A DNA stretch of 58,764 nucleotides from NCBI GenBank assembly GCA_016196925.1, contig JACPWS010000007.1, positions 1-58,764 of the forward strand. The letters are read 5' to 3'. Made by a program: the position numbers and the translations under genes. Below are positions 28,246-37,553 of this stretch, piece after piece (positions within the stretch are counted from its first letter, which is position 1; the number at the start of each line of letters is the position of its first letter). Under the pieces are notes generated by a model. It ran no database searches. It was not told the origin of the DNA and saw only the letters and a program-made list of their open reading frames with translations. This DNA is from Burkholderiales bacterium. GTDB taxonomy: Bacteria > Pseudomonadota > Gammaproteobacteria > Burkholderiales > Burkholderiaceae_D.

Positions 28246-31071
28246 ATGGAATTAGCCAAGTCTTTTGAGCCCGCCGAGATAGAAAAACAATGGCGCAATG
28301 CCTGGGAACAGCGCGGCTATTTCGCCGCCGCGATGGACGAAGCCAAGCCTTCGTTCTCGATCCAGTTGCCGCCGCCGAATGTGACCGGCACCCTGCACAT
28401 GGGCCATGCGTTCAACCAGACCATCATGGATGGCCTGACGCGCTACTACCGCATGCGCGGCCACAACACGGCCTGGATCCCCGGCACCGACCACGCCGGC
28501 ATCGCGACCCAGATCGTGGTCGAGCGCCAGCTCGATGCACAAAAGATTTCACGGCATGACCTGGGCCGTGAAAAATTCCTGGAAAAAGTCTGGGAATGGA
28601 AAGAAAAATCGGGCTCCACCATCACCGGCCAGATGCGCCGCATGGGCGCCTCGGCCGACTGGGAGCGCGAATATTTCACGATGGATGCAGCACGCTCCAA
28701 GGTCGTGACCGAAGTCTTCGTGCGCCTGGTAGAGCAAGGCCTGATCTACCGCGGCAAACGCCTGGTGAACTGGGATCCGGTGCTGGGCACCGCGATTTCC
28801 GAACTGGAAGTGGTGTCGGAAGAAGAAGACGGTTTCATGTGGTATATCCACTATCCGCTCGCGGATGGCAGCGGCCATCTGACCGTGGCCACCACCCGTC
28901 CGGAAACCCTGCTGGGCGACGTGGCGGTGGCGGTCGATCCGAGCGACGAGCGTTACACCCACCTGGTCGGCAAGCTGCTGAAGCTGCCGCTGACCGGGCG
29001 TGAGATTCCTATCATCGCCGATGAGTATGTGGACAAGGAATTCGGCACCGGTTGCGTGAAGATCACGCCGGCGCACGATTTCAACGATTACGCGGTGGGC
29101 CAGCGCCACCAGTTCGCCCCGATCACCATTCTGACGCTGGACGCCAGGATCAACGAAAACGCCCCGGCCGCTTATCAGGGCATGGACCGCTTCGCCGCGC
29201 GCAAGCAAATCGTGGCCGACCTGGAAGCGCAAGGCTTGCTGGAAGCGGTCAAGCCGCACAAGCTGATGGTGCCGCGCGGCGACCGCACCAATGTGGTGAT
29301 CGAGCCCATGCTGACCGACCAGTGGTTCATGGCGATGAGCAAGCCGGCGCCGGAAGGTACGCATTTCCCCGGCAAATCGATCGCCGAAGTCGCGCTGGAA
29401 AAAGTCGCGAACGGTGAAGTCAAGTTCGTGCCGGAAAACTGGACCACCACTTACAACCAGTGGCTGAACAATATCCAGGACTGGTGCATCTCGCGCCAGC
29501 TGTGGTGGGGCCATCAGATCCCGGCCTGGTATGGCGACGACGGCGCAGTGTTCGTGGCGCGCAATGAAGCCGAGGCGCAAGCCAAGGCGGCCGCAGCCGG
29601 CTACAGCGGCGCGCTGAAGCGCGACGACGACGTGCTCGACACCTGGTTCTCGTCGGCTTTGGTGCCGTTCTCCACCATGGGCTGGCCCGAGCAGACAGCG
29701 GACATGCGGCATTTCCTGCCGTCTTCGGTCTTGGTAACCGGCTTCGACATCATCTTCTTCTGGGTGGCGCGCATGGTGATGATGACCACGCACTTCACCG
29801 GCCAGGTACCGTTCAACACCGTGTATGTGCACGGTCTGGTGCGCGATTCCAGCGGCCAGAAGATGTCCAAATCGAAAGGCAATACGCTCGATCCTATCGA
29901 CCTGATCGACGGCATCAGCGTGGATGAACTGGTAGCCAAGCGCACTACCGGCCTGATGAATCCCAAGCAGGCGGCCAGCATAGAAAAAGCCACGCGCAAG
30001 GAATTCGCGGCCGGCATCCCGGCCTACGGCACCGACGCGTTGCGCTTCACCAAGGCCAGCTATGCTTCTCTCGGTCGCAACATCAATTTCGACCTCGGTC
30101 GCTGCGAAGGTTATCGCAATTTCTGCAACAAGCTGTGGAACGCGACCCGCTTCGTGCTGATGAATACGCAAGATAAGGATTGCGGCTTCAGCGGCGCGGC
30201 GACCGATGCCGAACTCGATTACTCGCCCGCCGACCAGTGGATCATCTCCACCCTGCAGCGCGCCGAGATGGAGCTGGAAAAAGGCTTTGCCGACTACCGC
30301 TTCGACAACATCGCCTCCGCCATTTACAAGTTCGTCTGGGATGAATACTGCGACTGGTACCTGGAAGTCGCCAAGGTGCAAGTCCAGCACGGCAGCGAAG
30401 CGCAGCAACGCGCGACCCGTCGCACCCTGTTGCGCGTGCTGGAAGTCACCTTACGCATGGCGCATCCGCTGATCCCTTTCGTCACCGAACAGCTGTGGCA
30501 AACCGTGGCGCCGCTGGCCGGCAAGCAACTCAATCCGGCCGGCGACTCGATCATGCTGCAAGCCTATCCGATCGCGGTCGCAGAAAATATAGCCCCTGCC
30601 GCCGAAGACTGGATGCACGGCCTGAAAGCCATGACGGACGCCTGCCGCAACCTGCGCGGCGAAATGCAACTGTCGCCTGCCCTGCGCGTGCCGCTGCTGC
30701 TGCAAGCCGCGAATGCCGCCGACAAAGCCCGCCTGGAATCCTATGCGCCGTATCTGCAAGCGCTGGCCAAGCTGTCCGAAGTACAGGTAGTCGATGCGCT
30801 GCCCGATTCGCCAGCCCCGGTGTCCATCGTCGGCGAAAGCAAGCTGATGCTGAAAGTGGAAATCGACGTCGCCGCCGAACGCGAGCGCCTGTCCAAGGAA
30901 ATCGCCCGTCTGGACGGCGAGATCGCCAAGGCGCAAGCCAAGCTGGGCAACGAAAGCTTCGTGGCGCGCGCGCCGGCGCAAGTGGTGGCGCAGGAAAAAG
31001 AGCGCATGGCAGCCTTCTCGGCCACGCTGGAAAAATTGCGCGAGCAATTCGCTAAATTGCCGGCCGCTTGA
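28246..31071 (+). CDS. valS: Valyl-tRNA synthetase
   Basis: This class I synthetase of 941 residues charges tRNA-Val. The start is ATG 28246 ([20 protein letters not shown]); an upstream frame opening at 28177 crosses the promoter. The HIGH motif appears as HMGH (51-54) and KMSKS at about 539-543 with the usual SKGNTLDP. The editing domain has [15 protein letters not shown] and [15 protein letters not shown]. The C-terminal coiled coil that grips tRNA is present (about 875-941, [20 protein letters not shown]). The length is normal. Confidence 0.98.
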   Translation: MELAKSFEPAEIEKQWRNAWEQRGYFAAAMDEAKPSFSIQLPPPNVTGTLHMGHAFNQTIMDGLTRYYRMRGHNTAWIPGTDHAGIATQIVVERQLDAQKISRHDLGREKFLEKVWEWKEKSGSTITGQMRRMGASADWEREYFTMDAARSKVVTEVFVRLVEQGLIYRGKRLVNWDPVLGTAISELEVVSEEEDGFMWYIHYPLADGSGHLTVATTRPETLLGDVAVAVDPSDERYTHLVGKLLKLPLTGREIPIIADEYVDKEFGTGCVKITPAHDFNDYAVGQRHQFAPITILTLDARINENAPAAYQGMDRFAARKQIVADLEAQGLLEAVKPHKLMVPRGDRTNVVIEPMLTDQWFMAMSKPAPEGTHFPGKSIAEVALEKVANGEVKFVPENWTTTYNQWLNNIQDWCISRQLWWGHQIPAWYGDDGAVFVARNEAEAQAKAAAAGYSGALKRDDDVLDTWFSSALVPFSTMGWPEQTADMRHFLPSSVLVTGFDIIFFWVARMVMMTTHFTGQVPFNTVYVHGLVRDSSGQKMSKSKGNTLDPIDLIDGISVDELVAKRTTGLMNPKQAASIEKATRKEFAAGIPAYGTDALRFTKASYASLGRNINFDLGRCEGYRNFCNKLWNATRFVLMNTQDKDCGFSGAATDAELDYSPADQWIISTLQRAEMELEKGFADYRFDNIASAIYKFVWDEYCDWYLEVAKVQVQHGSEAQQRATRRTLLRVLEVTLRMAHPLIPFVTEQLWQTVAPLAGKQLNPAGDSIMLQAYPIAVAENIAPAAEDWMHGLKAMTDACRNLRGEMQLSPALRVPLLLQAANAADKARLESYAPYLQALAKLSEVQVVDALPDSPAPVSIVGESKLMLKVEIDVAAERERLSKEIARLDGEIAKAQAKLGNESFVARAPAQVVAQEKERMAAFSATLEKLREQFAKLPAA

Positions 31072-31094
31072 AAAGTTGAAACTTCGCTATTACA

Positions 31095-31215
31095 GTGTGC
31101 TTCTAGAAATTCAATTATCGGGATGCAGATCCAGGCGCAAACCACAGCAATACGTCGGTATTGCGAGGATTTGCAACGCAGAGATGCGCCCGAGAATTGG
31201 ATTGATAGAAGTGCA
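31095..31215. repeat. Long imperfect inverted repeat
   Basis: GTGTGCTTCTA at the left and TAGAAGTGCAC at the right bound about 121 bases whose halves are imperfect inverted copies. The left half has CAATTATCGGGATGCAGATC, and the right half read backwards has CAATTCTCGGGCGCATCTCT. The element lies just after valS. Confidence 0.7.
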
Positions 31216-31238
31216 CTAAAGTGTAGGCTCTAAAAATC

Positions 31239-31269
31239 TTGTACGTGCTGCTTAACTCAGCACGTACAA
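31239..31269. terminator. Strong hairpin upstream of the DUF2147 gene
   Basis: TTGTACGTGCTG and CAGCACGTACAA form a perfect 12-bp stem with loop CTTAACT. No T run follows on either strand, so it may be a valS transcript end or an element in the leader of the next gene. Confidence 0.5.
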
Positions 31270-31310
31270 TCATTTGCAGTGCTTAGCCACTTTCTAATAA
31301 CGGAGACAAC

Positions 31311-31760
31311 ATGAAGCAATTGAAATTAGGCGCAGCGATCCTGACTGCGCTGCTATCCTTTTCCGCACTGGCCCACGCCGAAGAAAGCCCTACCGGCCTG
31401 TGGAAAAGCATAGACGACAAGTCCGGCAAACCCAAGGCCCTGATACGCATCAGCGAAAGCGGCGGCGAACTGCAGGGCAAGATAGAGAAACTGTTCCTGG
31501 AACCGCACGAAGATAAAAACCCCAAGTGCGACAAATGCGAAGGCGTGAACAAGGACCAGCCCATCATAGGCATGACCATACTGTTCGGCCTGAAAAAAGA
31601 CGGCGACGAATATAACGGCGGCCGCATCCTCGACCCCGGCAACGGCAAGCTGTACAGCAGCAAACTCAGCGTAATCGACAACAACAAAAAACTGAATGTG
31701 CGCGGCTATATAGGCGTACCTTTCATGGGCCGCACCCAGACCTGGTTGCGCGAGCAGTAA
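31311..31760 (+). CDS. DUF2147 periplasmic protein
   Basis: The 149-residue product has a signal peptide (MKQLKLGAAILTALLSFSALAHA). The DUF2147 pattern follows: GLWKSIDDKSGKPKALIRIS, LQGKIEKLF, CDKCEG, then GGRILDPGNGKLYSSKL and LNVRGYIGVPFMGRTQTW. The family forms a small beta-barrel (calycin-like) and its role is unknown. A CxxC at CDKC is characteristic of this group. The gene is monocistronic and followed by a clear terminator. Confidence 0.9.
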   Translation: MKQLKLGAAILTALLSFSALAHAEESPTGLWKSIDDKSGKPKALIRISESGGELQGKIEKLFLEPHEDKNPKCDKCEGVNKDQPIIGMTILFGLKKDGDEYNGGRILDPGNGKLYSSKLSVIDNNKKLNVRGYIGVPFMGRTQTWLREQ

Positions 31761-31780
31761 GAAATTCCGAACGATTTATG

Positions 31781-31803
31781 AAGGCGCTGCGGCGCCTTTT
31801 TTA
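31781..31803 (+). terminator. Intrinsic terminator of the DUF2147 gene
   Basis: AAGGCGC-TGCG-GCGCCTT is followed by TTTTATTT. It lies 20 bases beyond the stop, at the edge of the convergent DUF3025 gene. Confidence 0.88.
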
Positions 31804-32601
31804 TTTGCTGCGCTTGGCCCGGAACACCGTGCTATCGGCATAAAACCCCGCATCCTGCTGCGGCCACCAGCCGGGGATGCCGAGTACCGGCAAGGGCGTG
31901 TAGGCGGCATTGCTGAGCGGCTGGGCGGCCAGTTGCGCGCTGACGGCGCGGTCGAGCCAGGCGCGTCTGGCATCCCACTCCCAGCTGAAAAATTCTAGCG
32001 GCGCGCTCACCACCCAAGTGTGGGCGGTGATGGCCTTGTACGGTTGCACCAGTTTTTCCATCAGGGCGTGGCCGAAGCTCCAGACTTCGGCCTGGCTGCC
32101 CCACAGCGCGCGTCTTTCCTGAAAGGCGGCTTGCCAGCGGTGGGCGCGCAAGTCGGCCACCAATTGCTCAGCGGACTGGCTCTCCGCCACCACCAGCAGC
32201 GCGGCGTTTTCATCGAAGATGGTGGCGGCGTCGCGTGCCGGGCCGCGCGATTTGCCTATGCCCAACATGGCGATCTGCGCCGCCTGCAAGGCGTTCAGCT
32301 GGCGCTTGATGTGCGGGAAAGTCAGCCAGACCAGGGCGTTGAAGAAATCGTGCAGGTTTTCGCGGGTAGGCACGCGGCCGGCGCTGCTGATGAAGCTTTC
32401 ATACGCCATGCCTTCCGGCAAATCTTCTTGCGGCACGAATTGCATGGGCAGATCGTGGTGATTGCGCAAGGCGAGCGCGCCGGCTGCGGCATTCAATTGC
32501 GCGCGCCAGTCGGCGGCCGCGATGATAGACGCCGCCGCCGGACGCACGCTGGCGTACCAGGCTTGCGGCCAGGGTATGCCGTCGAAGAAGCGCACCGTCA
32601 T
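31801..32601 (-). CDS. DUF3025 protein
   Basis: This 266-residue cytoplasmic protein is recognised as DUF3025 by its central block: MQFVPQEDLPEGMAYESFI, RVPTRENLHDFFNALVWLTF and the C-terminal PLPVLGIPGWWP. The function is unknown. The ATG shares one base with the pyrC stop (TAATG), so the two are translationally coupled, an arrangement that I associate with Burkholderiales. No signal peptide or membrane segment is seen. Confidence 0.88.
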   Translation of the reverse strand: MTVRFFDGIPWPQAWYASVRPAAASIIAAADWRAQLNAAAGALALRNHHDLPMQFVPQEDLPEGMAYESFISSAGRVPTRENLHDFFNALVWLTFPHIKRQLNALQAAQIAMLGIGKSRGPARDAATIFDENAALLVVAESQSAEQLVADLRAHRWQAAFQERRALWGSQAEVWSFGHALMEKLVQPYKAITAHTWVVSAPLEFFSWEWDARRAWLDRAVSAQLAAQPLSNAAYTPLPVLGIPGWWPQQDAGFYADSTVFRAKRSK

Positions 32602-33653
32602 TAAGCTGCGACCAGTTTCCAGTTCAGGGTCTCGCCCGCGTTCAGCGGCACCAGGCTGGCGTCGGCGAACGGCAACTCGGCCGGCAGGGTCCAGCTCTCG
32701 CGCTTCAGGGTGATGTGGCCGGGGTTGCGCGGCAAGTTGTAGAAGGCCGGGCCGTTGAAGCTGGCGAAGGCTTCCAGCTTGTCGAGCGCGCCGGCTTGCT
32801 CAAACGCCTGCGCGTACATTTCCATCGCGTGCAGGGCGGTGTAGCAACCGGCGCAACCGCAGGCGGCTTCTTTCGCGCCCTTGGCGTGCGGCGCGGAATC
32901 GGTACCGAGGAAGAAGCGGGCATTACCCGAGATCGCAGCTTGCACCAAGGCTAGTCTGTGGGTTTCGCGCTTCAGCACCGGCAGGCAGTAATAGTGCGGA
33001 CGGATGCCGCCCTTGAAGATTTCATTGCGGTTGTACAGCAAGTGATGCGCGGTGATGGTGGCGGCAAGCGGGCCGCTCGCTTCGCTGACGTAGACGGCCG
33101 CTTCCCTGGTGGTGATGTGTTCGAACACGACTTTCAGTTGCGGCATGTCGCGCCGCAGCGGCTCCAATACCGTTTCTATGAACACGGCTTCGCGGTCGAA
33201 CAAGTCGATGGCGGGGTCGGTGACTTCGCCATGCACCAGGAAAGGCAGGCCGGCTTCTTGCATCGCTTCCAGCGTGGCGTAGCATTTTTTCAGGTCGGTG
33301 ACGCCGGCGTCGGAATTGGTGGTGGCGCCGGCTGGGTACAGCTTCACGCCGTGGATGAAGCCGCTGTCTTTGGCGCGGCGGATTTCAGCGGGTGCGGTGT
33401 TATCGGTCAGGTACAGCGTCATCAGCGGCTGGAAGCTCATGCCGGACGGCAGCGCGGCCAGGATGCGCTGGCGATAAGCGGCGGCTTGCTCGACCGTGGT
33501 GACCGGCGGCTTCAGGTTCGGCATGATGATGGCGCGGCCGAACTGGGCGGCGGTGTGCGGCAACACGGCGGCCATGGCGGCCTCGTCGCGCAAGTGCAGG
33601 TGCCAGTCGTCGGGGCGGGTGATGCGGATTTCTTGGGTGTGGGCGGCGCTCAT
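32601..33653 (-). CDS. pyrC: Dihydroorotase
   Basis: The 350-residue class II dihydroorotase closes carbamoyl-aspartate to dihydroorotate in pyrimidine synthesis. Zinc ligands are in [13 protein letters not shown] (HxH), the carboxylated Lys is in [17 protein letters not shown], and further ligands are in [15 protein letters not shown] and [15 protein letters not shown]. The length matches E. coli PyrC. It precedes DUF3025 with a one-base overlap. The 3'-type repeat F1 lies 76 bases upstream, which marks the end of the preceding unit. Confidence 0.97.
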   Translation of the reverse strand: MSAAHTQEIRITRPDDWHLHLRDEAAMAAVLPHTAAQFGRAIIMPNLKPPVTTVEQAAAYRQRILAALPSGMSFQPLMTLYLTDNTAPAEIRRAKDSGFIHGVKLYPAGATTNSDAGVTDLKKCYATLEAMQEAGLPFLVHGEVTDPAIDLFDREAVFIETVLEPLRRDMPQLKVVFEHITTREAAVYVSEASGPLAATITAHHLLYNRNEIFKGGIRPHYYCLPVLKRETHRLALVQAAISGNARFFLGTDSAPHAKGAKEAACGCAGCYTALHAMEMYAQAFEQAGALDKLEAFASFNGPAFYNLPRNPGHITLKRESWTLPAELPFADASLVPLNAGETLNWKLVAA

Positions 33654-33728
33654 GGTGGCTTTCGATACGGCGGAATTGGATCAGCCCTCATTTTACCCGC
33701 CCGGACTGGGCTCCGAAAGGACAAAGAA

Positions 33729-33807
33729 ATACTACCCCCCAGTATATTTTACAAGCCTTTAAATACGCGGACGACAGGCTTGTTTTATTAAAAACAGGGG
33801 GGAGTAT
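33729..33807 (-). repeat. 3' element of the ATACTCCCCCC family, copy F1
   Basis: The outer arms ATACTACCCCCC and GGGGGGAGTAT enclose an inner stem ACAAGCC/GGCTTGT with loop TTTAAATACGCGGACGACA. It lies 27 bases downstream of the sensor kinase stop. Confidence 0.85.
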
Positions 33808-33833
33808 GCGTGACTGGCGGCGACAGTGCAGGC

Positions 33834-35768
33834 TCAGGCGAGCGGCGCGGCGTCGGACGGGGTCACGGCCGGCAGCGAGAAAAGCAGGCGCAGCCCCTGG
33901 CCGGGCGCGCTCTCTAGCCGCAGCCGGCCCTTGAAGATCGCCAGCACCAGATTCAGCACGATGGATAAGCCGAGGCCGGAGCCGCCCTGTCCGAGCTTGG
34001 TGGTGTAGAACGGTTCGAACACCTTGTTTTGCAGTTCGGGCGCGATGCCCTGGCCGTCGTCGCTGTACACCAGTTCTATCGTGTCGCCGCGGCGCTCGGC
34101 CGCGATCGCGATATGGCCGCTGTCGCGACCGTCGAAGCCGTGCGTGACCGAATTCATCACGATATTGTTGATGATTTGCTCGAGGTGGCCGGGGTAGCTG
34201 TCCATCTCTATGCCGTCCGGGATTTGCAAATCGACCGTTGCGTTGGCGCGGCGCGTGATCGGGGCCAGCGCGTTCAGGCTGTCCTGCACCGTGACCCGCA
34301 AATCGAAACGGCGCCGGCGCTGGCTGGTCTGGTCTATCGAGACGCGCTTGAAGCTCTCGATCAGCTCGCTGGCGCGCTGGCCGTTGCGCAAGATGATTTC
34401 GCTGCCGCGCCGGCATTCTTCCAGTCCGTGCGCCAGGCCGGAGCGCGTCAGGCCGCCGCTGCCGGTCGCGCCGGCTAAGTCGCTCAGCTTGTCCACCAGC
34501 ACCGAGGCGGTCAGCACCATATTGCCGATAGGCGTATTCAGCTCGTGCGAGACGCCCGCCACCAGCGAGCCTAGCGAAGCCAGTTTTTCCGACTCGACGA
34601 TCTGCTCCATCGCTTGCCGCAGTTCGCGCGTGCGCTCGTCGACGCGCGTCTCCAGCTGTTCGTTCATTTCCAGCATGGCCGCTTCGGCGCGCTTGCGTTC
34701 GGAAATATCGACATGGGTGCCTATCATGCGCGTCGCCCGGCCCTGTTCATCGTGCGCCACCACCATGCCGCGCGCCATCACCCATTTCCAGCTGCCGTCC
34801 TTGCACAGCATGCGTTGTTCTATCGCATAAAATTTTTCGCGTCCGCTGAAATTCTCTTCCAGCAAAACCATGGCCTTGCGCAAATCGTCCGGGTGCGCCA
34901 GCCGTTGGTAGGTAGCCAGATGGTTCGGCAGTTCGTCCTCGGCATAACCGAGCATTTCCTTCCAGCGCTTCGAATACAGCACGTCGCCGCTGACGACATT
35001 GAAATCCCAGACGCCGTCGCCGGTGCCTTCCAGCGCGAACTTCCAGCGCGATTCGCTTTCTTGCAGACTGGAGAAGGAATCGTTCAGGCGCTGGCGCATC
35101 GCGTTCAGCGCCGCGACCACGTGCTGCAGCTCGTCGTTGCGCGCGCCCTCGCGCTCCAGCGTCAGCGCGCCATCCATCTGGCCGGCAGTCAGGCGGTCGG
35201 AATAGCCGGCGATTTTCTTCAGGTGGCGTCCGACCAGCATCTGGAACAAGGCCAGAATGAAGAGCGAGACCAGGAAAGTCTTGACGGTCTGAGTGATCAG
35301 GATCACCACCACCTTTTCGCGCAGGCGGCGGTAGACGCCTGCCAGACTGGCTTCGACCCGCACCAGGCCGAGATAGACCGGCTGCTGGCGGTGCGTGTAA
35401 TGGAGCGGGAATTCATAGCGCAGTACGCCGCTCGCATGCGCGGCGCCGAACCGGGCCACGGCCTGCCCCTGTTCCGACCGGATTTCTATGTACTCGACAT
35501 CGGGCAGACGGAGGATGCCCTGCAGTTGCAGTTGCAAGTCGTGCGCGCCGGTATTCCACAGGCTGGAAGCGAGGCTATCCGAATAACTGACGCGTATCTG
35601 CGTCAGTTGCGCCTCGATGTCGCGCACGTCGCTGCGGTAATCGAGCCCCAGTTCGAGCAGCGTCGAGCACAGCGTCACGATGGAACTGAAGATCAGGATC
35701 AGGATAGCGAAACGCCGGCCCAGGCTGCCGTCCGCGGACTTGTTGCGCCAGAAACCGGTGGCATGCAT
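33834..35768 (-). CDS. PAS-domain sensor histidine kinase
   Basis: The 644-residue inner-membrane kinase has membrane segments at about 19-42 and 152-178. They flank a periplasmic domain with SYSDSLASSLWNTGAHDLQL. A HAMP-like linker follows, then a PAS/PAC domain (about 235-358, WKFALEGTGDGVWDFNV and THVDISERKRAE). The phosphoacceptor His408 is in GVSHELNTPIGN. The ATPase region has IINNIVMNSVTHGFD, DDGQGIAPELQNKVFEPFYT and GGSGLGLSIV. No receiver or response regulator gene is adjacent, so the partner lies elsewhere. It follows a binding-protein gene by 9 bases, which probably supplies ligand sensing. Confidence 0.93.
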   Translation of the reverse strand: MHATGFWRNKSADGSLGRRFAILILIFSSIVTLCSTLLELGLDYRSDVRDIEAQLTQIRVSYSDSLASSLWNTGAHDLQLQLQGILRLPDVEYIEIRSEQGQAVARFGAAHASGVLRYEFPLHYTHRQQPVYLGLVRVEASLAGVYRRLREKVVVILITQTVKTFLVSLFILALFQMLVGRHLKKIAGYSDRLTAGQMDGALTLEREGARNDELQHVVAALNAMRQRLNDSFSSLQESESRWKFALEGTGDGVWDFNVVSGDVLYSKRWKEMLGYAEDELPNHLATYQRLAHPDDLRKAMVLLEENFSGREKFYAIEQRMLCKDGSWKWVMARGMVVAHDEQGRATRMIGTHVDISERKRAEAAMLEMNEQLETRVDERTRELRQAMEQIVESEKLASLGSLVAGVSHELNTPIGNMVLTASVLVDKLSDLAGATGSGGLTRSGLAHGLEECRRGSEIILRNGQRASELIESFKRVSIDQTSQRRRRFDLRVTVQDSLNALAPITRRANATVDLQIPDGIEMDSYPGHLEQIINNIVMNSVTHGFDGRDSGHIAIAAERRGDTIELVYSDDGQGIAPELQNKVFEPFYTTKLGQGGSGLGLSIVLNLVLAIFKGRLRLESAPGQGLRLLFSLPAVTPSDAAPLA

Positions 35769-35777
35769 GCGCCACCC

Positions 35778-36497
35778 CTATTGCGGATAACGGCGCAATA
35801 CGCCGTCGAAGATGCGCCGGTAGCTGCCGTCCTGTTTCATCCGGCGGATTTCGGCGGCGATCTTCGGCACCAGGGCGGCGTGCTTCTTATGCAAATACAA
35901 GAACCAGTCGCCCTCGACCAGGGCCGGCTGCAGTATCTTGATGTCTTGCAAGCCCATGCTTTGCACAAAGTGCATGCCTTCCAGCTTTTCTATCACGGCC
36001 AGGTCTATCCTGTCCTTGTCCAGCATGGCGAACAATTGGCGGCCGGTTTCCAGCTTGATCAGCGAGCGGGTGCCGACGATCTTGCGCTCCAGGATTTTCC
36101 AGCCGGTCAGTATGCCGACGTCGTAGGGGCGCAGGCTGTCCGGCCCGCTCACGCTGAAATCGGCGTGGCGGCTGAACACCACCATCTGGTAATACATCAC
36201 CGGTTCCGGCACCCGCAACAGATTGCGGTAAGTCTGCTCGATGCCGAGCACGCGCGCGACGTCGCCATCGTCGATGCCGCTGTTGGCGTTCAGCAAACCG
36301 CGCTCGGCCGGGGACGGCTGGATTTCCACCCTGAGGCCGAGGCGCCGGAATAATTCGGCGTAAAACAAATCGAGCGCGCCGTCGTGGGCGGGCGAGGTGA
36401 GCGGCGAAAAAAACGAGGTATTCAGCACCAGGCCGGTTTCGGCATGCACGGCACAGGCGAACAGCAAGCCGGCCAGCAGACATTGCAGACGTTTCAT
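35778..36497 (-). CDS. Family 3 periplasmic binding protein, likely sensor partner
   Basis: The 239-residue product has a signal peptide (MKRLQCLLAGLLFACAVHA) and a bilobed SBP_bac_3-type fold pattern: FFSPLTSPAHDGALDLFYAEL, EIQPSPAERGLLNANSG, RLIKLETGRQLFAMLDKDRI-like stretch and IAAEIRRMKQDGSYRRIFDG. No permease or ATPase gene follows; instead a sensor kinase starts 9 bases later. Fused binding-domain kinases are well known, so this looks like a two-gene version, with the protein reporting ligand to the kinase. The ligand is unknown. Confidence 0.85.
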   Translation of the reverse strand: MKRLQCLLAGLLFACAVHAETGLVLNTSFFSPLTSPAHDGALDLFYAELFRRLGLRVEIQPSPAERGLLNANSGIDDGDVARVLGIEQTYRNLLRVPEPVMYYQMVVFSRHADFSVSGPDSLRPYDVGILTGWKILERKIVGTRSLIKLETGRQLFAMLDKDRIDLAVIEKLEGMHFVQSMGLQDIKILQPALVEGDWFLYLHKKHAALVPKIAAEIRRMKQDGSYRRIFDGVLRRYPQ

Positions 36498-36638
36498 CCC
36501 AACCCCGCTTTCACGAGCGATACGAACGGCGTTAATCGATATACAGAGCGCGGCTCCGCCTGCTCACTCTCTACCGTTTCGCCGGCGCTGTCAACCGCCT
36601 GCCGCCGGCATGGCGCCGGCCTTGCAATGGGCAAAAAA

Positions 36639-36715
36639 ATACTCCCCCCGGTATATTCGACAGCGCTTTGTTTGCCTTGGCGGCAGGGCGCTGTTGAGAA
36701 ACAGAGGGGGAGTAT
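36639..36715 (-). repeat. 3' element of the ATACTCCCCCC family, copy F2
   Basis: The outer arms ATACTCCCCCC and GGGGGAGTAT enclose an inner stem CAGCGC/GCGCTG. The inner stem differs on both sides from F1 yet pairs. It lies 16 bases downstream of the gltL stop. Confidence 0.85.
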
Positions 36716-36730
36716 CCTGGCGGCGCCGAC

Positions 36731-37456
36731 TCAGTGAATGATCTTGGCCAGGAAGTCGCGCGCGCGTTCGGAACGGGCGGCGTTGAAGAACTCGTCCTTG
36801 GCGCAATCCTCGACGATCTGGCCCTTGTCCATGAACACGATGCGGTTCGCGACTTTCTTGGCGAAACCCATCTCGTGCGTGACCACCATCATGGTCATGC
36901 CTTCCTGCGCCAGGCCGACCATCACGTCCAGCACTTCATTGATCATCTCGGGGTCGAGCGCCGAAGTCGGCTCGTCGAACAGCATCGCGATCGGGTCCAT
37001 AGACAGCGCGCGCGCAATCGCCACGCGCTGTTGCTGGCCGCCCGACAACTGGCCGGGGAATTTATCTTGCTGGTTCAGCAAGCCGACGCGCTCCAGGTAT
37101 TTCAGGCCCTTGGCGGTCGCCTCTTCTTCCGAGCGCCCGAGCACCTTGATCTGGGCGATCGTCAGGTTCTGGCGTATCGTCAGGTGCGGGAATAGTTCGA
37201 AGTTCTGGAACACCATGCCTATTCTTGCGCGCAGCTTGGACAGATTGGTCTTAGGATCGCCGACCGAGACGCCGTCCACCGTGATTTCGCCCTTCTGGAA
37301 AGGCTCCAGGCCGTTGACGGTCTTGATCAGGGTCAACTTGCCGGAACCGGAAGGACCGCACACCACCACCACTTCGCCCTTCGACACTTCGGTGCTGCAA
37401 TCGCTCAGTACTTGAAACTGGCCATACCATTTGCTGACGTTATTCAGTTTAATCAT
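36731..37456 (-). CDS. gltL: Glutamate/aspartate ABC importer ATPase
   Basis: The 241-residue polar-amino-acid ATPase starts at ATG 37456 (MIKLNNVSKWYG), where GGAG lies six bases upstream; the longer frame runs through a palindromic repeat. The signature LSGGQQQRVAIARAL, Walker B AMLFDEPTSALD and switch His (VVTHEMGF) are intact. The Walker A motif reads GPSGSGKLTLIK: residue 41 is Leu (TTG, 37334-37336) where Ser or Thr normally coordinates magnesium. Such a change would be expected to cripple ATP hydrolysis, so the importer may be defective, or the base may be a sequencing error. It is the last gene of gltI-gltJ-gltK-gltL. Confidence 0.95.
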   Translation of the reverse strand: MIKLNNVSKWYGQFQVLSDCSTEVSKGEVVVVCGPSGSGKLTLIKTVNGLEPFQKGEITVDGVSVGDPKTNLSKLRARIGMVFQNFELFPHLTIRQNLTIAQIKVLGRSEEEATAKGLKYLERVGLLNQQDKFPGQLSGGQQQRVAIARALSMDPIAMLFDEPTSALDPEMINEVLDVMVGLAQEGMTMMVVTHEMGFAKKVANRIVFMDKGQIVEDCAKDEFFNAARSERARDFLAKIIH

Positions 37457-37503
37457 CTTTATCTCCACACTTTTGTTTGGGAACCACAGAGTTATCCGGT
37501 TTT

Positions 37504-37531
37504 CGTCATCCCCGCGAAAGCGGGAATGACG
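37504..37531. repeat. Single palindromic repeat unit between gltK and gltL
   Basis: CGTCATCCCCGCGAAAGCGG...ATGACG is the same family as the REPIN at 10776-10848. It lies inside the glt operon, where a hairpin could stabilise the upstream message. Confidence 0.85.
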
Positions 37532-37553
37532 TTTCGCGCTATTCCATGCTTCC

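Noticed and set aside
28549..30408. A 619-codon open frame on the minus strand opposite valS
   Set aside because: Antisense to a complete, motif-bearing valS; its His- and Arg-rich composition is a product of GC codon bias.
33729..33807. F elements as ordinary intrinsic terminators
   Set aside because: The stems are not followed by a T run; F4 lies beside a separate good terminator.
34614..36353. A 579-codon plus-strand frame opposite the sensor kinase and binding protein
   Set aside because: It spans two real genes on the other strand and has no recognisable motif.
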